The notes under the pieces were generated by a model. The model was not told the origin of the DNA, did no database searches, and saw nothing but the letters and a program-made list of their open reading frames with translations. This document shows positions 9,130 to 18,321 of a DNA stretch of 64,000 bases, one piece after another (the first letter of the stretch is position 1; each line of letters opens with the position of its first letter). Source of the stretch: JBFWWP01 sp050246115 (GTDB taxonomy: Bacteria; Planctomycetota; UBA8108; UBA1146; JAJFFE01); contig JBFWWP010000026.1 in NCBI GenBank assembly GCA_050246115.1, forward strand, positions 23,101 to 87,100, given 5' to 3'. Position numbers and translations under genes: made by a program.

Positions 9130-9308
9130 GGAGTCGCCCCAGAATGACTTCGACATCTTGCCGTCGATTTCGGTCAGATTCGGCCGATCGGGAAAGCTCG
9201 GAACCGGAGGCGTAGCCTTAGTTCCGGTCAGGACTTCGAGGTTTTCGGATCGGTCGAAGATGGCCCGAAGCGACGAGCAAGAGGGTGAAGTTGTTCTGGG
9301 GCGACTCC
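9130..9308 (+). mobile_element. 179-bp MITE-like element, copy A
   Basis: Begins GGAGTCGCCCCAGAATGA and ends with the inverted complement. Both flanks read TCA, compatible with a 3-bp target duplication. Against copy C I count 11 differences over 179 bases, with no indels. It abuts the stop codon of the minus-strand gene that ends at 9309. A reading frame stays open through the element in all copies, but the fold-back structure explains the conservation better than coding. Confidence 0.8.
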
Positions 9309-10325
9309 TCAGAGCTTGGGGAGCGGGAACTCGAAACGACGTCGTGAGGTGGTGACGACCAAGAGCGTGTCCGCATCACGGGCGATCATGCGCGCCGCGA
9401 ACGGCGCGGCGGGGTCGGGTTGTGCGAGCGCGGTCGCCGGCACTTCGACGGAGTTCTGCGTGCTCGCGGCGCGGGCGAGGCGCTCGTCCGTACCCCGGGC
9501 CCGGGCTTCGAGCGTCGCTTCCCGTCGACGGAGACGATCGAGTTCGTCGCCGCTCGCGTGTGTGCTCTGTCGCCGCACGAGGGCGAGTTCGCGCTGGATG
9601 CTGACCCGTTCGTCCAGCAGCTTCAAGTAAGCGCGATCCTCCAGCAGGAGGCGTGCGCGATCTTGGTCGGCGTCCAGGAGGGTGAGTCGCCAGCTCCGGG
9701 GAGACTGCGCGGTTTCGAGGTTCCCGATCGGGGCGGTCGAACCGGTCTCGGTGGCTCGCGGGAAGGTGTAGGTCTGGAGTCGCCAAGGGCCGCTTTCGAA
9801 AGCCGCGCTTCGAAGCGGATCGAATCGGCCTTCGACGAGTAGCGCCCCCCACCGGATTTGGAGCGCACCGATCGCGACGTCTCCGCGCTCGACGCCGGAA
9901 ACCGAGACGCGAACCTCTTCCGGGGCCGAGAAGTCGGCGCGCTCGACAGGAAGCGAGTAGCTCGTGTTGGCGCCGACCGAACGGAGCTCGAGTCGCAGTT
10001 CGCCGTTCGCCTCGACGGCCAAAGAGAGCGAGTACTCACCGACCGGTACGATCTCGGTGCCCCACAGGACCGGCAGCGGGACGCGCAACGTCGCGTCGCG
10101 AGGAATGGGAGTCGAACCGGCCACCGACAAGTCGGGTGGGTCCGACCAACCCGAGGTCGAAGCAAGGGTGGCGACGAACTCCGCACCTGCCAACTGCACG
10201 CGCGACACCGAGACAGCACGCTCGGGCGGGCTCTGGACAGCGACGACGACGCACGCGATGAGCGACAATCCGCCGACCACGCCGAGGCGCCGCAGGTCGG
10301 GTCCGGTCCGGTTCACGCAAGTCAC
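9309..10325 (-). CDS. Membrane-anchored protein of unknown function
   Basis: About 338 residues, not recognised. After a short basic N-terminus there is one hydrophobic helix (LGVVGGLSLIACVVVAV), then an exported beta-rich region (for example LWGTEIVPVGEYSLSLAVEANGEL), then a charged helix likely to form a coiled coil (LDERVSIQRELALVRRQ ... LDRLRRREATLEARA), ending RRRFEFPLPKL. Start taken as GTG at 10325; another GTG lies 12 nt downstream, and the upstream sequence is cut by the N gap, so an earlier start cannot be excluded. Its stop codon directly adjoins MITE copy A, so the C-terminus may have been reshaped by the insertion. Confidence 0.6.
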   Translation of the reverse strand: MTCVNRTGPDLRRLGVVGGLSLIACVVVAVQSPPERAVSVSRVQLAGAEFVATLASTSGWSDPPDLSVAGSTPIPRDATLRVPLPVLWGTEIVPVGEYSLSLAVEANGELRLELRSVGANTSYSLPVERADFSAPEEVRVSVSGVERGDVAIGALQIRWGALLVEGRFDPLRSAAFESGPWRLQTYTFPRATETGSTAPIGNLETAQSPRSWRLTLLDADQDRARLLLEDRAYLKLLDERVSIQRELALVRRQSTHASGDELDRLRRREATLEARARGTDERLARAASTQNSVEVPATALAQPDPAAPFAARMIARDADTLLVVTTSRRRFEFPLPKL

Positions 10326-10377
10326 CGCCTTCTCGCGAGCAGAGCACCATGCCAAGGTTACGATAGGGCCAATATCG

Positions 10378-10477
10378 NNNNNNNNNNNNNNNNNNNNNNN
10401 NNNNNNNNNNNNNNNNNNNNNNNNNNNNNNNNNNNNNNNNNNNNNNNNNNNNNNNNNNNNNNNNNNNNNNNNNNNNN
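10378..10477. other. Assembly gap (100 N)
   Basis: A run of exactly 100 N, typical of a scaffold gap of unknown size. Unlike the second gap its flanks share no sequence. Open frames that appear to read through it are chimeric and should be ignored. Confidence 0.98.
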
Positions 10478-11652
10478 TAGATCTCCGCGGCGTCGCGCAG
10501 GTAGTGCCGCTGACGAAGCGCCACCGGGATGTTCCCGCGCTCGAGCGCCTTCGCAATCCGGGGCCACGCCCCGAGCGCATGCCAAAGGCGCTCCTGGTCG
10601 CGGCGATAGACCCGAATCCGTTTCTGGAAGATCGGGCCGAGAAGCTGCAGGAATGGTTCGAAAGGCAGCGCGCCTCGCGGCACGCCCGTCTGTTCGACCT
10701 CCAGCGCTTTCGGCAGGATGAGTGGCGCAAAGAGTGCCGCGAGGCCGAGACTGTGCGTGACCTCGAGGCCGTCCCGAACCATCTGATCGAGGCGCCTCAA
10801 GCAATCGTCGAGCAACGCTTTGCCCGACCGGGCCGACCGTTGCCGGAAGGTGGCGACCAAATCCGGCAGTAGCAGTTTCAAGAAGCCGAACTCGTGCAGT
10901 GTGTCGAAGTACTCGCGCGCATGGCCGCTCGCCAGATCCTTGTAGAGTTCTTCGATCATGCGGGCTTCGTTGGCCTTGAGGATCTCGTCTCGCTCCGAAA
11001 CCAGCGCGCGCCGGGTCTGCTCCTCGATCGAAAAGGACAGGCGGGTCGTGTGGCGAATCGCGCGCATCATGCGGACCGGATCTTCTCGAAACGAGAAGAC
11101 CGGGTCTTGGATCGTCCGCACCAGCCCGGCACGCAGATCTTCGACCCCACCCACGTAGTCGATCACCGAGAAGTCGCCGATGTTGTAGAAAAGGCCGTTG
11201 ATCGTCAGGTCGCGGCGGGTCGCGTCTTCCTCGGCGGTCCCATAGACGTTGTCGCGGCGAATCAACTCACCGTCGCGCACGATCCCGTCGGATTCGGAGG
11301 AACTCCGAAAGGTCGCGACCTCGATGATCTTCCCATCGGGGTAGTGCAGATGCGCCAGGCGGAAGCGACGTCCGATGATGCGGCAGTTGCGAAACAGCTT
11401 CTTGACCTGGCGCGGACGAGCGTCGGTCGCGATGTCGAAGTCCTTGGGACGACGCCCCAACATCAGGTCGCGCACGCCCCCGCCAACGAGGTAGGCCGCG
11501 AATCCGGATTGATGCAGGCGGTAGAGGATCTTCAGGGCATCGGGGTCGATGTCCCGTCGCGAGACCCCGTGATCGACCCGCTCCACGATTCTCGGCTTGC
11601 CCCCGGCGACGGGGAAGCGGTCGGGAGTGGCCTTCGCGTCGGGCTTGGACAT
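10478..11652 (-). CDS. pcnB: Poly(A) polymerase / CCA-adding nucleotidyltransferase family (C-terminus lost in gap)
   Basis: Class II nucleotidyltransferase that adds 3' A residues to RNA or repairs tRNA CCA ends. The N-terminal catalytic domain shows YLVGGGVRDLMLGRRPKDFDIAT (DFD metal-binding aspartates), RRFRLAHLHY, ATRRDLTINGLFYN and the REDPVRMMRAIRHT motif, followed by the helical body. The start is ATG at 11652 (MSKPDAKAT) after a GGGGG tract; the frame stays open upstream into MITE copy B, which is taken as non-coding. Some 391 codons are visible before the N gap. The upstream lysine-poor leader and size fit PcnB more than a CCA enzyme, but the two cannot be told apart safely from sequence. 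Confidence 0.88.
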
Positions 11653-11844
11653 GGCCCCCAATGTTCGGAGTTGCGGTTCGACACTCGAAAGAAGACACAG
11701 GGCAACGGCCGCCCCGAACGGGATCTCGGAAGCCAGACGGTCCCGCCGAGCCCGGGCGCATTCCCAAGCAGCGACGTCGTCGAGCGGCACGCGGGCGGCG
11801 AAGCTCGCCGCGTCGCCGGGCCGGCGCCGGGGTGCTCCCCCTGA

Positions 11845-12023
11845 GGAGTCGCCCAAGGATAACTTCACCCTCTTGCTCGTCGCTTCGGGCCATCTTCGAC
11901 CGATCCGAAAACCTCGAAATCCTCACCGGAACCAAGGCTACGCCTCCGGTTCCGAGTTTTTTGGATCGGCCGAATCTGACCCAAATCGACGGCAAGATGT
12001 CGAAGTTGTTCTTGGGCGACTCC
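11845..12023 (-). mobile_element. 179-bp MITE-like element, copy B (inverted)
   Basis: Same element as at 9130 and 46824 but in the opposite orientation and of identical length. Ends are GGAGTCGCCCAAGGAT and its inverted complement. Flanks are TGA and TTA, so a target duplication is not clear. It lies between the start of pcnB and the end of the VWA gene. Confidence 0.8.
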
Positions 12024-12197
12024 TTAGGGCCGCGAATCCTACTCTCCGGCCCTTCGGCGCTCAATCGAAGAAGCGTGCGAAACGGCCGACGATCGCAGCC
12101 GGGCGTGCTCGCCGGGCCAGGATCGATGAGGTGGCGGCGTTCGTGTGGCGGCGCTGGCGACTGGGGCCTGAAGGTGGCGACGACTCCAGCCGGGAAG

Positions 12198-13625
12198 TCA
12201 GTGTGGGCGGTTCGCCCCAGAGATCGGACTCGAACCGACGAGAAAGCTCCACCAAACATTCGCGACCGGGGACGACTCCCTCACATAGAGCGCGCGACTA
12301 CCACCCACGCGGGCGAGTTCGTCGAAGCTCGGGACGCGATCGAATTCGGCCTCGCGTAGGATCCCCAGCACTTGCACTCGATACGCGTCGGGAGACGAAT
12401 GCGCGGCCTCGCAGAGCGAGATCATGCCGGAGACACGCTCGTAGGCGGGCGGGGCGTCGCCGAACACCACCAGCACCCGTTCCACGCCGCTCCCCCACTC
12501 GAAGGATCCGAAACGAAAAGCCTCGAACAAAGCCCGGTCAACGCCCTCGGGAACGTCGCCACCTTCTTCGCACCGCCAGCGAGAGAGAGACGCCAGGAAG
12601 GCATCCGGGTCCGGCGTGAGCGACTGACGATCGACCACCTCGTCGCGAAATCCGATCCAACCCCAGGTTCGGTGACTGCCGGGCCCGGAGAGCAAGGGCA
12701 CCACGGACTCGAGAACCGTGACGGTCTCGCGGACTTCGGCGGACATGCTCTCGGAGAGATCCACCAAGAAGACGGTGGCGCGGGATTGCTGGGCCGACAC
12801 CTCCGCCGAGGCGACCCAGGCCCCGACGTCGGCGGACCAGGCCGCGCGCGGCCCGCCATCTCGGTGCCACTGCTGCCAGCGGCCGGCGATGCGGGCACCA
12901 GGGTGAGCGTCGGCGGGCGCGGAGCCGGGTCGCGGGCCGAGGTGCTGGAACTCCCCCGTGGCTGGATCCGCGGCCAACCGGTCTCGCGCGCGCACACGGA
13001 AGACCTCGGGACCGTTTCGGAGGACTGCCAGCCAACCCGCCGCGCGGTCGAGTGGATCCGCCGGGGGAGCCTCGAGAAAGGCCCACATCTGAGGGCCCGT
13101 CAGCGACGGCGGGTCTACAGCGGCCCAGTCGTGTTGAGGTTCCTCGACGTTGGACCGAGCGCCCGACGCCGCTGCGGCCTCGGGCGGCGCGAGGTGGACC
13201 GAGTCGGCGGTCGACAACGGGACCTCGGAGGTCTTGGTGGTGGAGTCGACGGCGGGCGCCGGCTGGGTTGGGGAGGTCGCTGCCGGGGCGGCGCCCGCCG
13301 ACACCGCTCCGGAACGGCGTTCGCCATCCCCGACGTCTCGACCCGAGTCGTTCGCAACGTGGGTGGCGTCTGGGAGGATGGCTGACTCCACCGGCGGGTC
13401 CACGGTCGACGGCAACCCCGGGCTCGAGGCGGCAGCGATCTCTGCCCCGTTGGGTGCGACGGGCGCCAGCGTGGATGCCGCAGGCGCCGATCGTGCGACC
13501 AGATAGCCGAGAAGCACCGTATTGAGGAGCCCCAAGCCCAGCGCCAACCCGACGACCAGATAGATCCCCTCTCGCGGTCGCAGGATCACTTCCTGCCCGC
13601 ACCGACAGCGGTACTGAATGGTCAT
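12198..13625 (-). CDS. VWA-domain protein with N-terminal zinc ribbon and TM helix
   Basis: 475 residues. It begins with a zinc-ribbon-like YRCRCGQEVILRPR, then a membrane helix (YLVVGLALGLGLLNTVLLGYLVA), a long Pro/Ala/Ser/Thr-rich linker (about 60-170) and a C-terminal von Willebrand A domain with an intact MIDAS (VFLVDLSESMS, about residue 290) that should bind a divalent ion and ligand proteins. Start at the ATG at 13625 with GGAGG about 12 nt upstream; a GTG at 13658 is possible. Upstream of MITE copy B in its direction of transcription. Partner unknown. Confidence 0.82.
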   Translation of the reverse strand: MTIQYRCRCGQEVILRPREGIYLVVGLALGLGLLNTVLLGYLVARSAPAASTLAPVAPNGAEIAAASSPGLPSTVDPPVESAILPDATHVANDSGRDVGDGERRSGAVSAGAAPAATSPTQPAPAVDSTTKTSEVPLSTADSVHLAPPEAAAASGARSNVEEPQHDWAAVDPPSLTGPQMWAFLEAPPADPLDRAAGWLAVLRNGPEVFRVRARDRLAADPATGEFQHLGPRPGSAPADAHPGARIAGRWQQWHRDGGPRAAWSADVGAWVASAEVSAQQSRATVFLVDLSESMSAEVRETVTVLESVVPLLSGPGSHRTWGWIGFRDEVVDRQSLTPDPDAFLASLSRWRCEEGGDVPEGVDRALFEAFRFGSFEWGSGVERVLVVFGDAPPAYERVSGMISLCEAAHSSPDAYRVQVLGILREAEFDRVPSFDELARVGGSRALYVRESSPVANVWWSFLVGSSPISGANRPH

Positions 13626-13915
13626 CCCGTCGCAGGTCCTCCGGTCCAAGTCGTCCACCGATGGCGTGGAGGCGCGATCGGCAAGCCTTGGACATTCTAA
13701 CCGACGAGCCCGTTCTTTCCTCCCTACTCATCGGGAGTTGGGGCGCGGCCGACGCCAGCGCGGATCGGCAGTCTCGCGCTCGGCACCGCAAAGGAGACGG
13801 CGGTCGTCGACGGACGTCGCGGACGGGATGAAGGGAAGGGCTGTCCGCTCAGAGGCGCCCACAGCTGGACTGGCGACGGCCCCGGGGACCTCGGGGCGAC
13901 TCAGAGCCGCGGCGG

Positions 13916-14542
13916 TCAGTACCTGCGTACGACCCCGACCACGACGCCTCGGACTTCCAGTTGATCCGTGTAGATCGGTGCGAGCGTCTCGTTCGCCGGC
14001 TGCAGGCGGTAGCGGAGGCCACCGGGGGTCTTCTCTCGGTAGAGCTTCTTCAAGGTCGCTTCGTTGTCCGGCAGGACTGCCACGACCGTTTCGCCGTCCG
14101 CGGCGTGCGAGCGCCGTTCGACGATGACGAGGTCACCGTCGCGAATTCCCTCATCGATCATCGACTCACCCTGGACACGGAGGGCGTAGTGCTCTCGTCC
14201 CATCGGGATGAGGTCGGTGAGATCGAGGGTGTATGGATCTTCGATCGCCTCAATGGGACCGCCCGCTGCGATCCGTCCGAGAACCTGCAACTGAGGTCCA
14301 GCGACGGGCGCCGAGTCGGACTCGAGGAACAAAGGGTCGAGCATCTCGAGCGCGCGAGCCAGATGCGGTTCGCGGCGAATGGCTCCCTTCTTCTCGAGTT
14401 GCCTCATGTGATCGTGGACGGTGACCTTCGAGACGCCGAAGTTCTGGGCGATCTCCTCGAGGGTGGGATACACGCCTCGCATGCGCTTGAAGTGCTTGAG
14501 GAACTCGAGGATGTTCAGCTGTCGCTCGGTATAGAAGGTCAC
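13916..14542 (-). CDS. lexA: LexA repressor
   Basis: 208-residue SOS repressor, close to the usual length. The N-terminal winged helix-turn-helix (TLEEIAQNFGVSKVTVHDHMRQLEKKGAI, residues 27-55) binds the operator. The autocleavage site is Ala93-Gly94 (GRIAAGGP), and the catalytic dyad is Ser127 (QGESMIDEG) and Lys165 (EATLKKLY), all present. GTG start at 14542 with GAGGA 10 nt upstream. The recognition helix differs from the E. coli and B. subtilis types. No GAACNNNNGTTC or CTG-N10-CAG operator was seen just upstream, so its own box is unknown. Confidence 0.95.
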   Translation of the reverse strand: MTFYTERQLNILEFLKHFKRMRGVYPTLEEIAQNFGVSKVTVHDHMRQLEKKGAIRREPHLARALEMLDPLFLESDSAPVAGPQLQVLGRIAAGGPIEAIEDPYTLDLTDLIPMGREHYALRVQGESMIDEGIRDGDLVIVERRSHAADGETVVAVLPDNEATLKKLYREKTPGGLRYRLQPANETLAPIYTDQLEVRGVVVGVVRRY

Positions 14543-14699
14543 GGGCGTTCGTCCTCTGAAGGGTTGATTCGCGTGATGCACTGGGACGTCATCGCCTGAC
14601 GACGGCGAGGTGACTCTCAGAGACTCACTTCGGGAACAGTGAAGGCCCGAACCGATTTCGGGGCGACCGCGTGGTCTTCGCGGGATTCTCGGGTCAGGG

Positions 14700-15734
14700 T
14701 CAGACCGCGAACCACGCGAGCGCCGCAAGCGCTGCGAACGCGACCCATACGAGCCCTTCGCGGGTCTCCAGCGCGGCAGCACCGAGTCGGAGTCGGACGT
14801 CCTGTCCGAGCGAGCCCACGCCGAGGGCCGCGGCCGGCCTCAGCCAATCCCAGCCACGGTCGGCCGACTCCTGGGCGCCGCTCTGCCAACCGGCTGTACG
14901 ACGCGACGAGGCCCGACCGGCGCCGGAACCGGCATCGATACCGGTGGCCAGCGAAACCCAAAGTCGAGGCAGCCGTGGCTCGTTGGGTTGGGGCGCGTCG
15001 AGCAACGGGGACGCCAACGCAGGCGACGTGAGGAGCGCGGCGCCGCCACGGACCGGCTCGACAGGAAGTGAAGCAGCGAGCTCTTGGACGCTGGGCCGGG
15101 GGAGAAGCGGCGAGTCGTGGAGCTGGGAGACGGAGTCGAGCCTGCCGGCTTGCGGATCGGGGGCGGTCAGCACACGGCCGATGGGGTCGCAAGGCTGCGG
15201 AAGGCTCTCGGACTCGAAGATGTCCAGCTGACGAAGCGGGACCCGATACGAAACCCCGCCGTGAGTGCCAGTGCCTCGATCTCCGACCCGCCCGCCCGAA
15301 CCCGCTCCGCGGCGCGACGCCGAGCGGCTCCGGTCGCGACGCGGCGACCCGGTTGCTCGACTCCCGGGAGTGCGAGTGCGAGTCGACTTGCCCGATAGGT
15401 CAGCGGCGAGGGGGGCAGCCGCGACGTCGACACGATTGCCGACTTCGCTACATTCCTCGATGACCACTCGGTCACCAGCGATCGAGTCGACCTTGGCGGA
15501 CCGACGCCGCGAGCCTCGCTGCGTCTCGCGACCGGTCCGAGCGTCTAACGAGACTTCGGAGCCCGACACGTCCGAGGGGGTGCCCACCGCCGCAGTTCGC
15601 TCAGCAGCAATCCGATCGGCACCAGTCCGTCCTGCCGCTCGGCGAGCAATCGTCGCCGCACGGGCCAAGACATCGCTCGCTCCAGCCGTCGGATCGAGAC
15701 GTTCGGGCAGTGAGTCTTTTTGCACCCAACTCAT
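14700..15734 (-). CDS. Unknown tail-anchored protein upstream of lexA
   Basis: 344 residues, not recognised. Most of the chain is low-complexity, rich in Arg, Ser, Ala and Gly (probably disordered). The C-terminus is a hydrophobic helix (LVWVAFAALAALAWFAV) that could anchor it in the membrane. ATG at 15734 with AAGGA 8 nt upstream supports the start. It precedes lexA on the same strand with a 157-bp gap, so co-transcription and SOS control are possible but not shown. Codon usage could reflect a spurious frame in GC-rich DNA; the good ribosome site argues for a real gene. Confidence 0.55.
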   Translation of the reverse strand: MSWVQKDSLPERLDPTAGASDVLARAATIARRAAGRTGADRIAAERTAAVGTPSDVSGSEVSLDARTGRETQRGSRRRSAKVDSIAGDRVVIEECSEVGNRVDVAAAPLAADLSGKSTRTRTPGSRATGSPRRDRSRSASRRGAGSGGRVGDRGTGTHGGVSYRVPLRQLDIFESESLPQPCDPIGRVLTAPDPQAGRLDSVSQLHDSPLLPRPSVQELAASLPVEPVRGGAALLTSPALASPLLDAPQPNEPRLPRLWVSLATGIDAGSGAGRASSRRTAGWQSGAQESADRGWDWLRPAAALGVGSLGQDVRLRLGAAALETREGLVWVAFAALAALAWFAV

Positions 15735-15854
15735 GTCGCTGTTCCTTCTAGCCTCACGAAGCCCAGCACGCCTATGCGGCAAGGCCTCGCAAGCGCGGGC
15801 GAGGGACGACGAGACTTGAGAGTCGACCGAGGCGACCCCGCGACCCACCAACGA

Positions 15855-16208
15855 TCGTTGATGAGTCCGAGGGCGGCAGAGCCTGGCCGAGCGGCGCGGC
15901 GCGGAGTAGTATGCCGGAAGGTCGGGTGGCGTACCACACTACCGTTGACCTTCTTTTTCTGGCTCCCGGCGCCCCAGGCTCNNNNNNNNNNNNNNNNNNN
16001 NNNNNNNNNNNNNNNNNNNNNNNNNNNNNNNNNNNNNNNNNNNNNNNNNNNNNNNNNNNNNNNNNNNNNNNNNNNNNNNNNTCGTTGATGAGTCCGAGGG
16101 CGGCAGAGCCTGGCCGAGCGGCGCGGCGCGGAGTAGTATGCCGGAAGGTCGGGTGGCGTACCACACTACCGTTGACCTTCTTTTTCTGGCTCCCGGCGCC
16201 CCAGGCTC
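15855..16208. other. Identical 127-bp flanks around a 100-N gap (assembly artefact)
   Basis: 15855-15981 and 16082-16208 are identical over exactly 127 bases and are separated by 100 N (15982-16081). 127 is a standard maximum k-mer of de Bruijn assemblers, so the two contigs probably overlap by one k-mer and the duplication is not real. The junction falls in the 16-bp tandem repeat, whose copy number is therefore uncertain. Confidence 0.85.
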
Positions 16209-16278
16209 CCGGCGCCCCAGGCTCCCGGCGCCCCAGGCTCGAGGCGTCCCAGATTCGAGGCGCCCCAGGCTCCCGGCG
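16188..16278 (+). repeat. 16-bp tandem repeat, about 5.7 units
   Basis: Units of GGCTCCCGGCGCCCCA: three perfect (16188-16235), two variant (GGCTCGAGGCGTCCCA, GATTCGAGGCGCCCCA) and one partial. Each unit contains the palindrome GGCGCC. The true copy number is obscured by the adjacent gap. Confidence 0.85.
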
Positions 16279-16640
16279 AGTTCCCCGGTGCACTGCGTGC
16301 ACCCATTGCTGGGTCCACCGGTGCTTGGGTTTCTCGCCACGGGCCTCGGCCGCCCGGCGCGCGCCCGGAGCTTAGATACGACGGCGGAGTTCGCTGCCGC
16401 CGTAGCTTGTTGACTCCAGTTCGCGCGCCAGGCTGTGGCTTGGCCGACCGTTGAACCAGCCGCCGCGTCCGGGCGAGGCGACTGGCCCGGAAAAGGCGAT
16501 GGTCGGGGGGGGTGGCCAAGTTGGGGTGCCGGAGGTCAGGTCGGGCCGTCGCTCGGCGATCATGCTCCTGTCGCTCGGTTGTTCCGCTGTTAGCTCTGAC
16601 GCTGTCAGTGCTTCCGCGTGTCGGTTCTCAGTCCGTCGCT

Positions 16641-16708
16641 AGTTCGGGCCGTCGCCGGTTTAGGCCTGGCACCAGTTTGGGCCTGTCGCTTTGTGTAGGC
16701 CTGGCGCC
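16641..16708 (+). repeat. Imperfect tandem pair
   Basis: Two adjacent units of 33 and 35 bp that share AGTTYGGGCC near the start and TAGGCCTGGC near the end. Confidence 0.55.
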
Positions 16709-16812
16709 TGCTTGGCGGTCTCCGGCGTTGACGGTTTCGGGCCGTCGGTCGAGGTCACAACGAAAGCGAACGGTACCCTAACAAAAGCAGAACATCAACG
16801 GTTTTCTTTTGG

Positions 16813-16837
16813 ATCCCCGAAACAGGATTCCGGGGAT
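16813..16837 (+). promoter_or_regulatory. Hairpin upstream of thiolase gene
   Basis: ATCCCCG and CGGGGAT are separated by 11 nt and lie about 110 bp before the thiolase start. It could be a terminator or leader structure; no T tract follows. Confidence 0.3.
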
Positions 16838-16947
16838 TTGGTTCTCAGGGGGAGCCCGGTCGCGGGGCGCTGTGCGCGCGACCCGTCGAGCGGTTCGGCA
16901 CCCGTGGAAGCCACGTCGGCTCTTTCGGCACCTTGGAGAGGTTCAGC

Positions 16948-18210
16948 ATGGGTCTCACACGATCCGCTTACGTCGTCGGCGGAGCGATCTCGCCTTTCAT
17001 CGGCAAGTTTCACCCGGACTTCATCTGGAAGGGGCACCCCGACTTCGGCAAGCGCGACAATCCGTCGCTCGAGATGCACTTGCACGACATCACCGTGAAC
17101 ACCCTGAAAGCGACCGGTGTTGCCGCGGAGCAGATCGACCGCGGCGTCGTCGGGAACTTCGTCGGAGAGCTCTTCAGCCAGCAGGGGCACCTCGGTGCGC
17201 TCGCCGTCGCGGGTCACCCGGGCTTGGCCTACAAGCCGTTCCACCGCGTCGAGGGCGCGTGTGCTTCGGGCGGCCTCGCCGTGCTGGCGGCAGCGGACGC
17301 GATCGCGGCCGGCGCCGACCTGATCCTGGTGCTCGGAGCCGAGGTGCAAACCACCGTCAACGCCAAGGTGGGCGCGGACTATCTGGCACGCGCCTCGCAC
17401 TACGAGTCGGAACGTTCGCTGGACCCATTCACCTTTCCGTGCCTCTTCGCGCGACGCATGAAAGCGTACTTCGACCGCCACGGAGGCGATCCCAGCGACC
17501 TGGCGCCCATCGTCGTGAAGGCCTACGCGAACGCGGCGCGCAACCCGAAGGCGCACATGCGACACGTCGCGATGGGGTTGGACCAGGCCGCCCGCGCCTC
17601 GGACAAGAACCCGCTCTTTCTCGAGAACGAGGACTTCCGCGAGGTACTCAAGATCAGTGATTGTTCGCAAGTCTCCGATGGCGCTGCGGGTCTCGTTCTC
17701 GCCTCCGCCGAAGGGCTGGCCAAGATCGGCAGAAAACCGAAGGACTGCGTGGAACTGGTTGCCTACGGCCACGCCACCGGTCCGCTCGGCCAGGTGAAGG
17801 ACCTGACCACCCTCGATGTCACCGCAACGGCGGTCCAGCGCGCGTTCCGGAGTGCCGGGTGGGATGCCGCTAGCGTCGACGTCGCCGAAGTGCACGACTG
17901 TTTCAGCATTACCGAGGCCCTGATGTACGAGGCCATGGGACTCTGTGCGGTCGGCGAAGGCGTTCGCTTCGGCGCCGAGGGACACACGGCGATCGACGGG
18001 AAGATCCCCGTGAACACCGGCGGTGGCCTCATGGCGTTCGGGCATCCCGTGGGCGCGACCGGCGTGAAGCAGGTGCTCGAAATCCAACGTCAGCTCACCG
18101 GCCAATGCGGGGACTATCAGATCGGCGGCTCACCGCGCCGGGGTGCGTGCGTGAACATGGGCGGCGACGATCGCACCGCCGTGGTGACCTTGTTGCGGTA
18201 CGCCGGGTAG
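16948..18210 (+). CDS. Thiolase (acetyl-CoA acetyltransferase / SCP2-type)
   Basis: 420-residue thiolase-fold enzyme that forms or cleaves beta-ketoacyl-CoA. The acyl-accepting Cys105 lies in VEGACASGGL. The C-terminal active-site blocks are EVHDCFSITE and NTGGGLMAFGHPVGATG, followed by GACVNMGG where biosynthetic thiolases have a catalytic Cys in CxG. The EVHDCFS form is typical of the SCP2-thiolase or lipid-transfer branch rather than FadA. Start at the ATG at 16948 with GGAGAGG 6 nt upstream. It stands alone with no beta-oxidation partners adjacent, so the pathway is unclear. Confidence 0.9.
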   Translation: MGLTRSAYVVGGAISPFIGKFHPDFIWKGHPDFGKRDNPSLEMHLHDITVNTLKATGVAAEQIDRGVVGNFVGELFSQQGHLGALAVAGHPGLAYKPFHRVEGACASGGLAVLAAADAIAAGADLILVLGAEVQTTVNAKVGADYLARASHYESERSLDPFTFPCLFARRMKAYFDRHGGDPSDLAPIVVKAYANAARNPKAHMRHVAMGLDQAARASDKNPLFLENEDFREVLKISDCSQVSDGAAGLVLASAEGLAKIGRKPKDCVELVAYGHATGPLGQVKDLTTLDVTATAVQRAFRSAGWDAASVDVAEVHDCFSITEALMYEAMGLCAVGEGVRFGAEGHTAIDGKIPVNTGGGLMAFGHPVGATGVKQVLEIQRQLTGQCGDYQIGGSPRRGACVNMGGDDRTAVVTLLRYAG

Positions 18211-18321
18211 CGCGGCGCCGGGGACGACCGAGCGCGCACGGGCACGAGCGAGAATGGAAGACTCGGCGACGTCCATGGCGTCGGTGGATGGCCCCCCATC
18301 GGGCGGGTAGACTGCGATCCC

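Larger units (their letters stand above)
15735..16947. other. Long non-coding, repeat-rich stretch containing a scaffold gap
   Basis: No frame on either strand looks like a protein. The stretch holds the duplicated 127-bp flanks and 100-N gap, a 16-bp tandem repeat, a 33-35-bp imperfect tandem pair (16641-16708) and a hairpin before the thiolase gene. Confidence 0.7.

Noticed and set aside
9130..9308. Frame conserved through all three 179-bp elements as a possible peptide gene
   Set aside because: The frame enters and leaves the element without its own start or stop, and the inverted-repeat architecture accounts for the conservation.
9309..11868. Open frames reading through the 100-N gap
   Set aside because: They join unrelated frames across unknown sequence; only the parts on each side were annotated.
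12210..12240. tRNA T-arm-like sequence (GGTTCGAGTCC on the minus strand)
   Set aside because: It encodes the C-terminus of the VWA protein, and no D-arm, anticodon arm or matching acceptor strand is found.
16188..16278. Tandem repeat as CRISPR array
   Set aside because: Units are contiguous with no spacers, and no cas genes are present.
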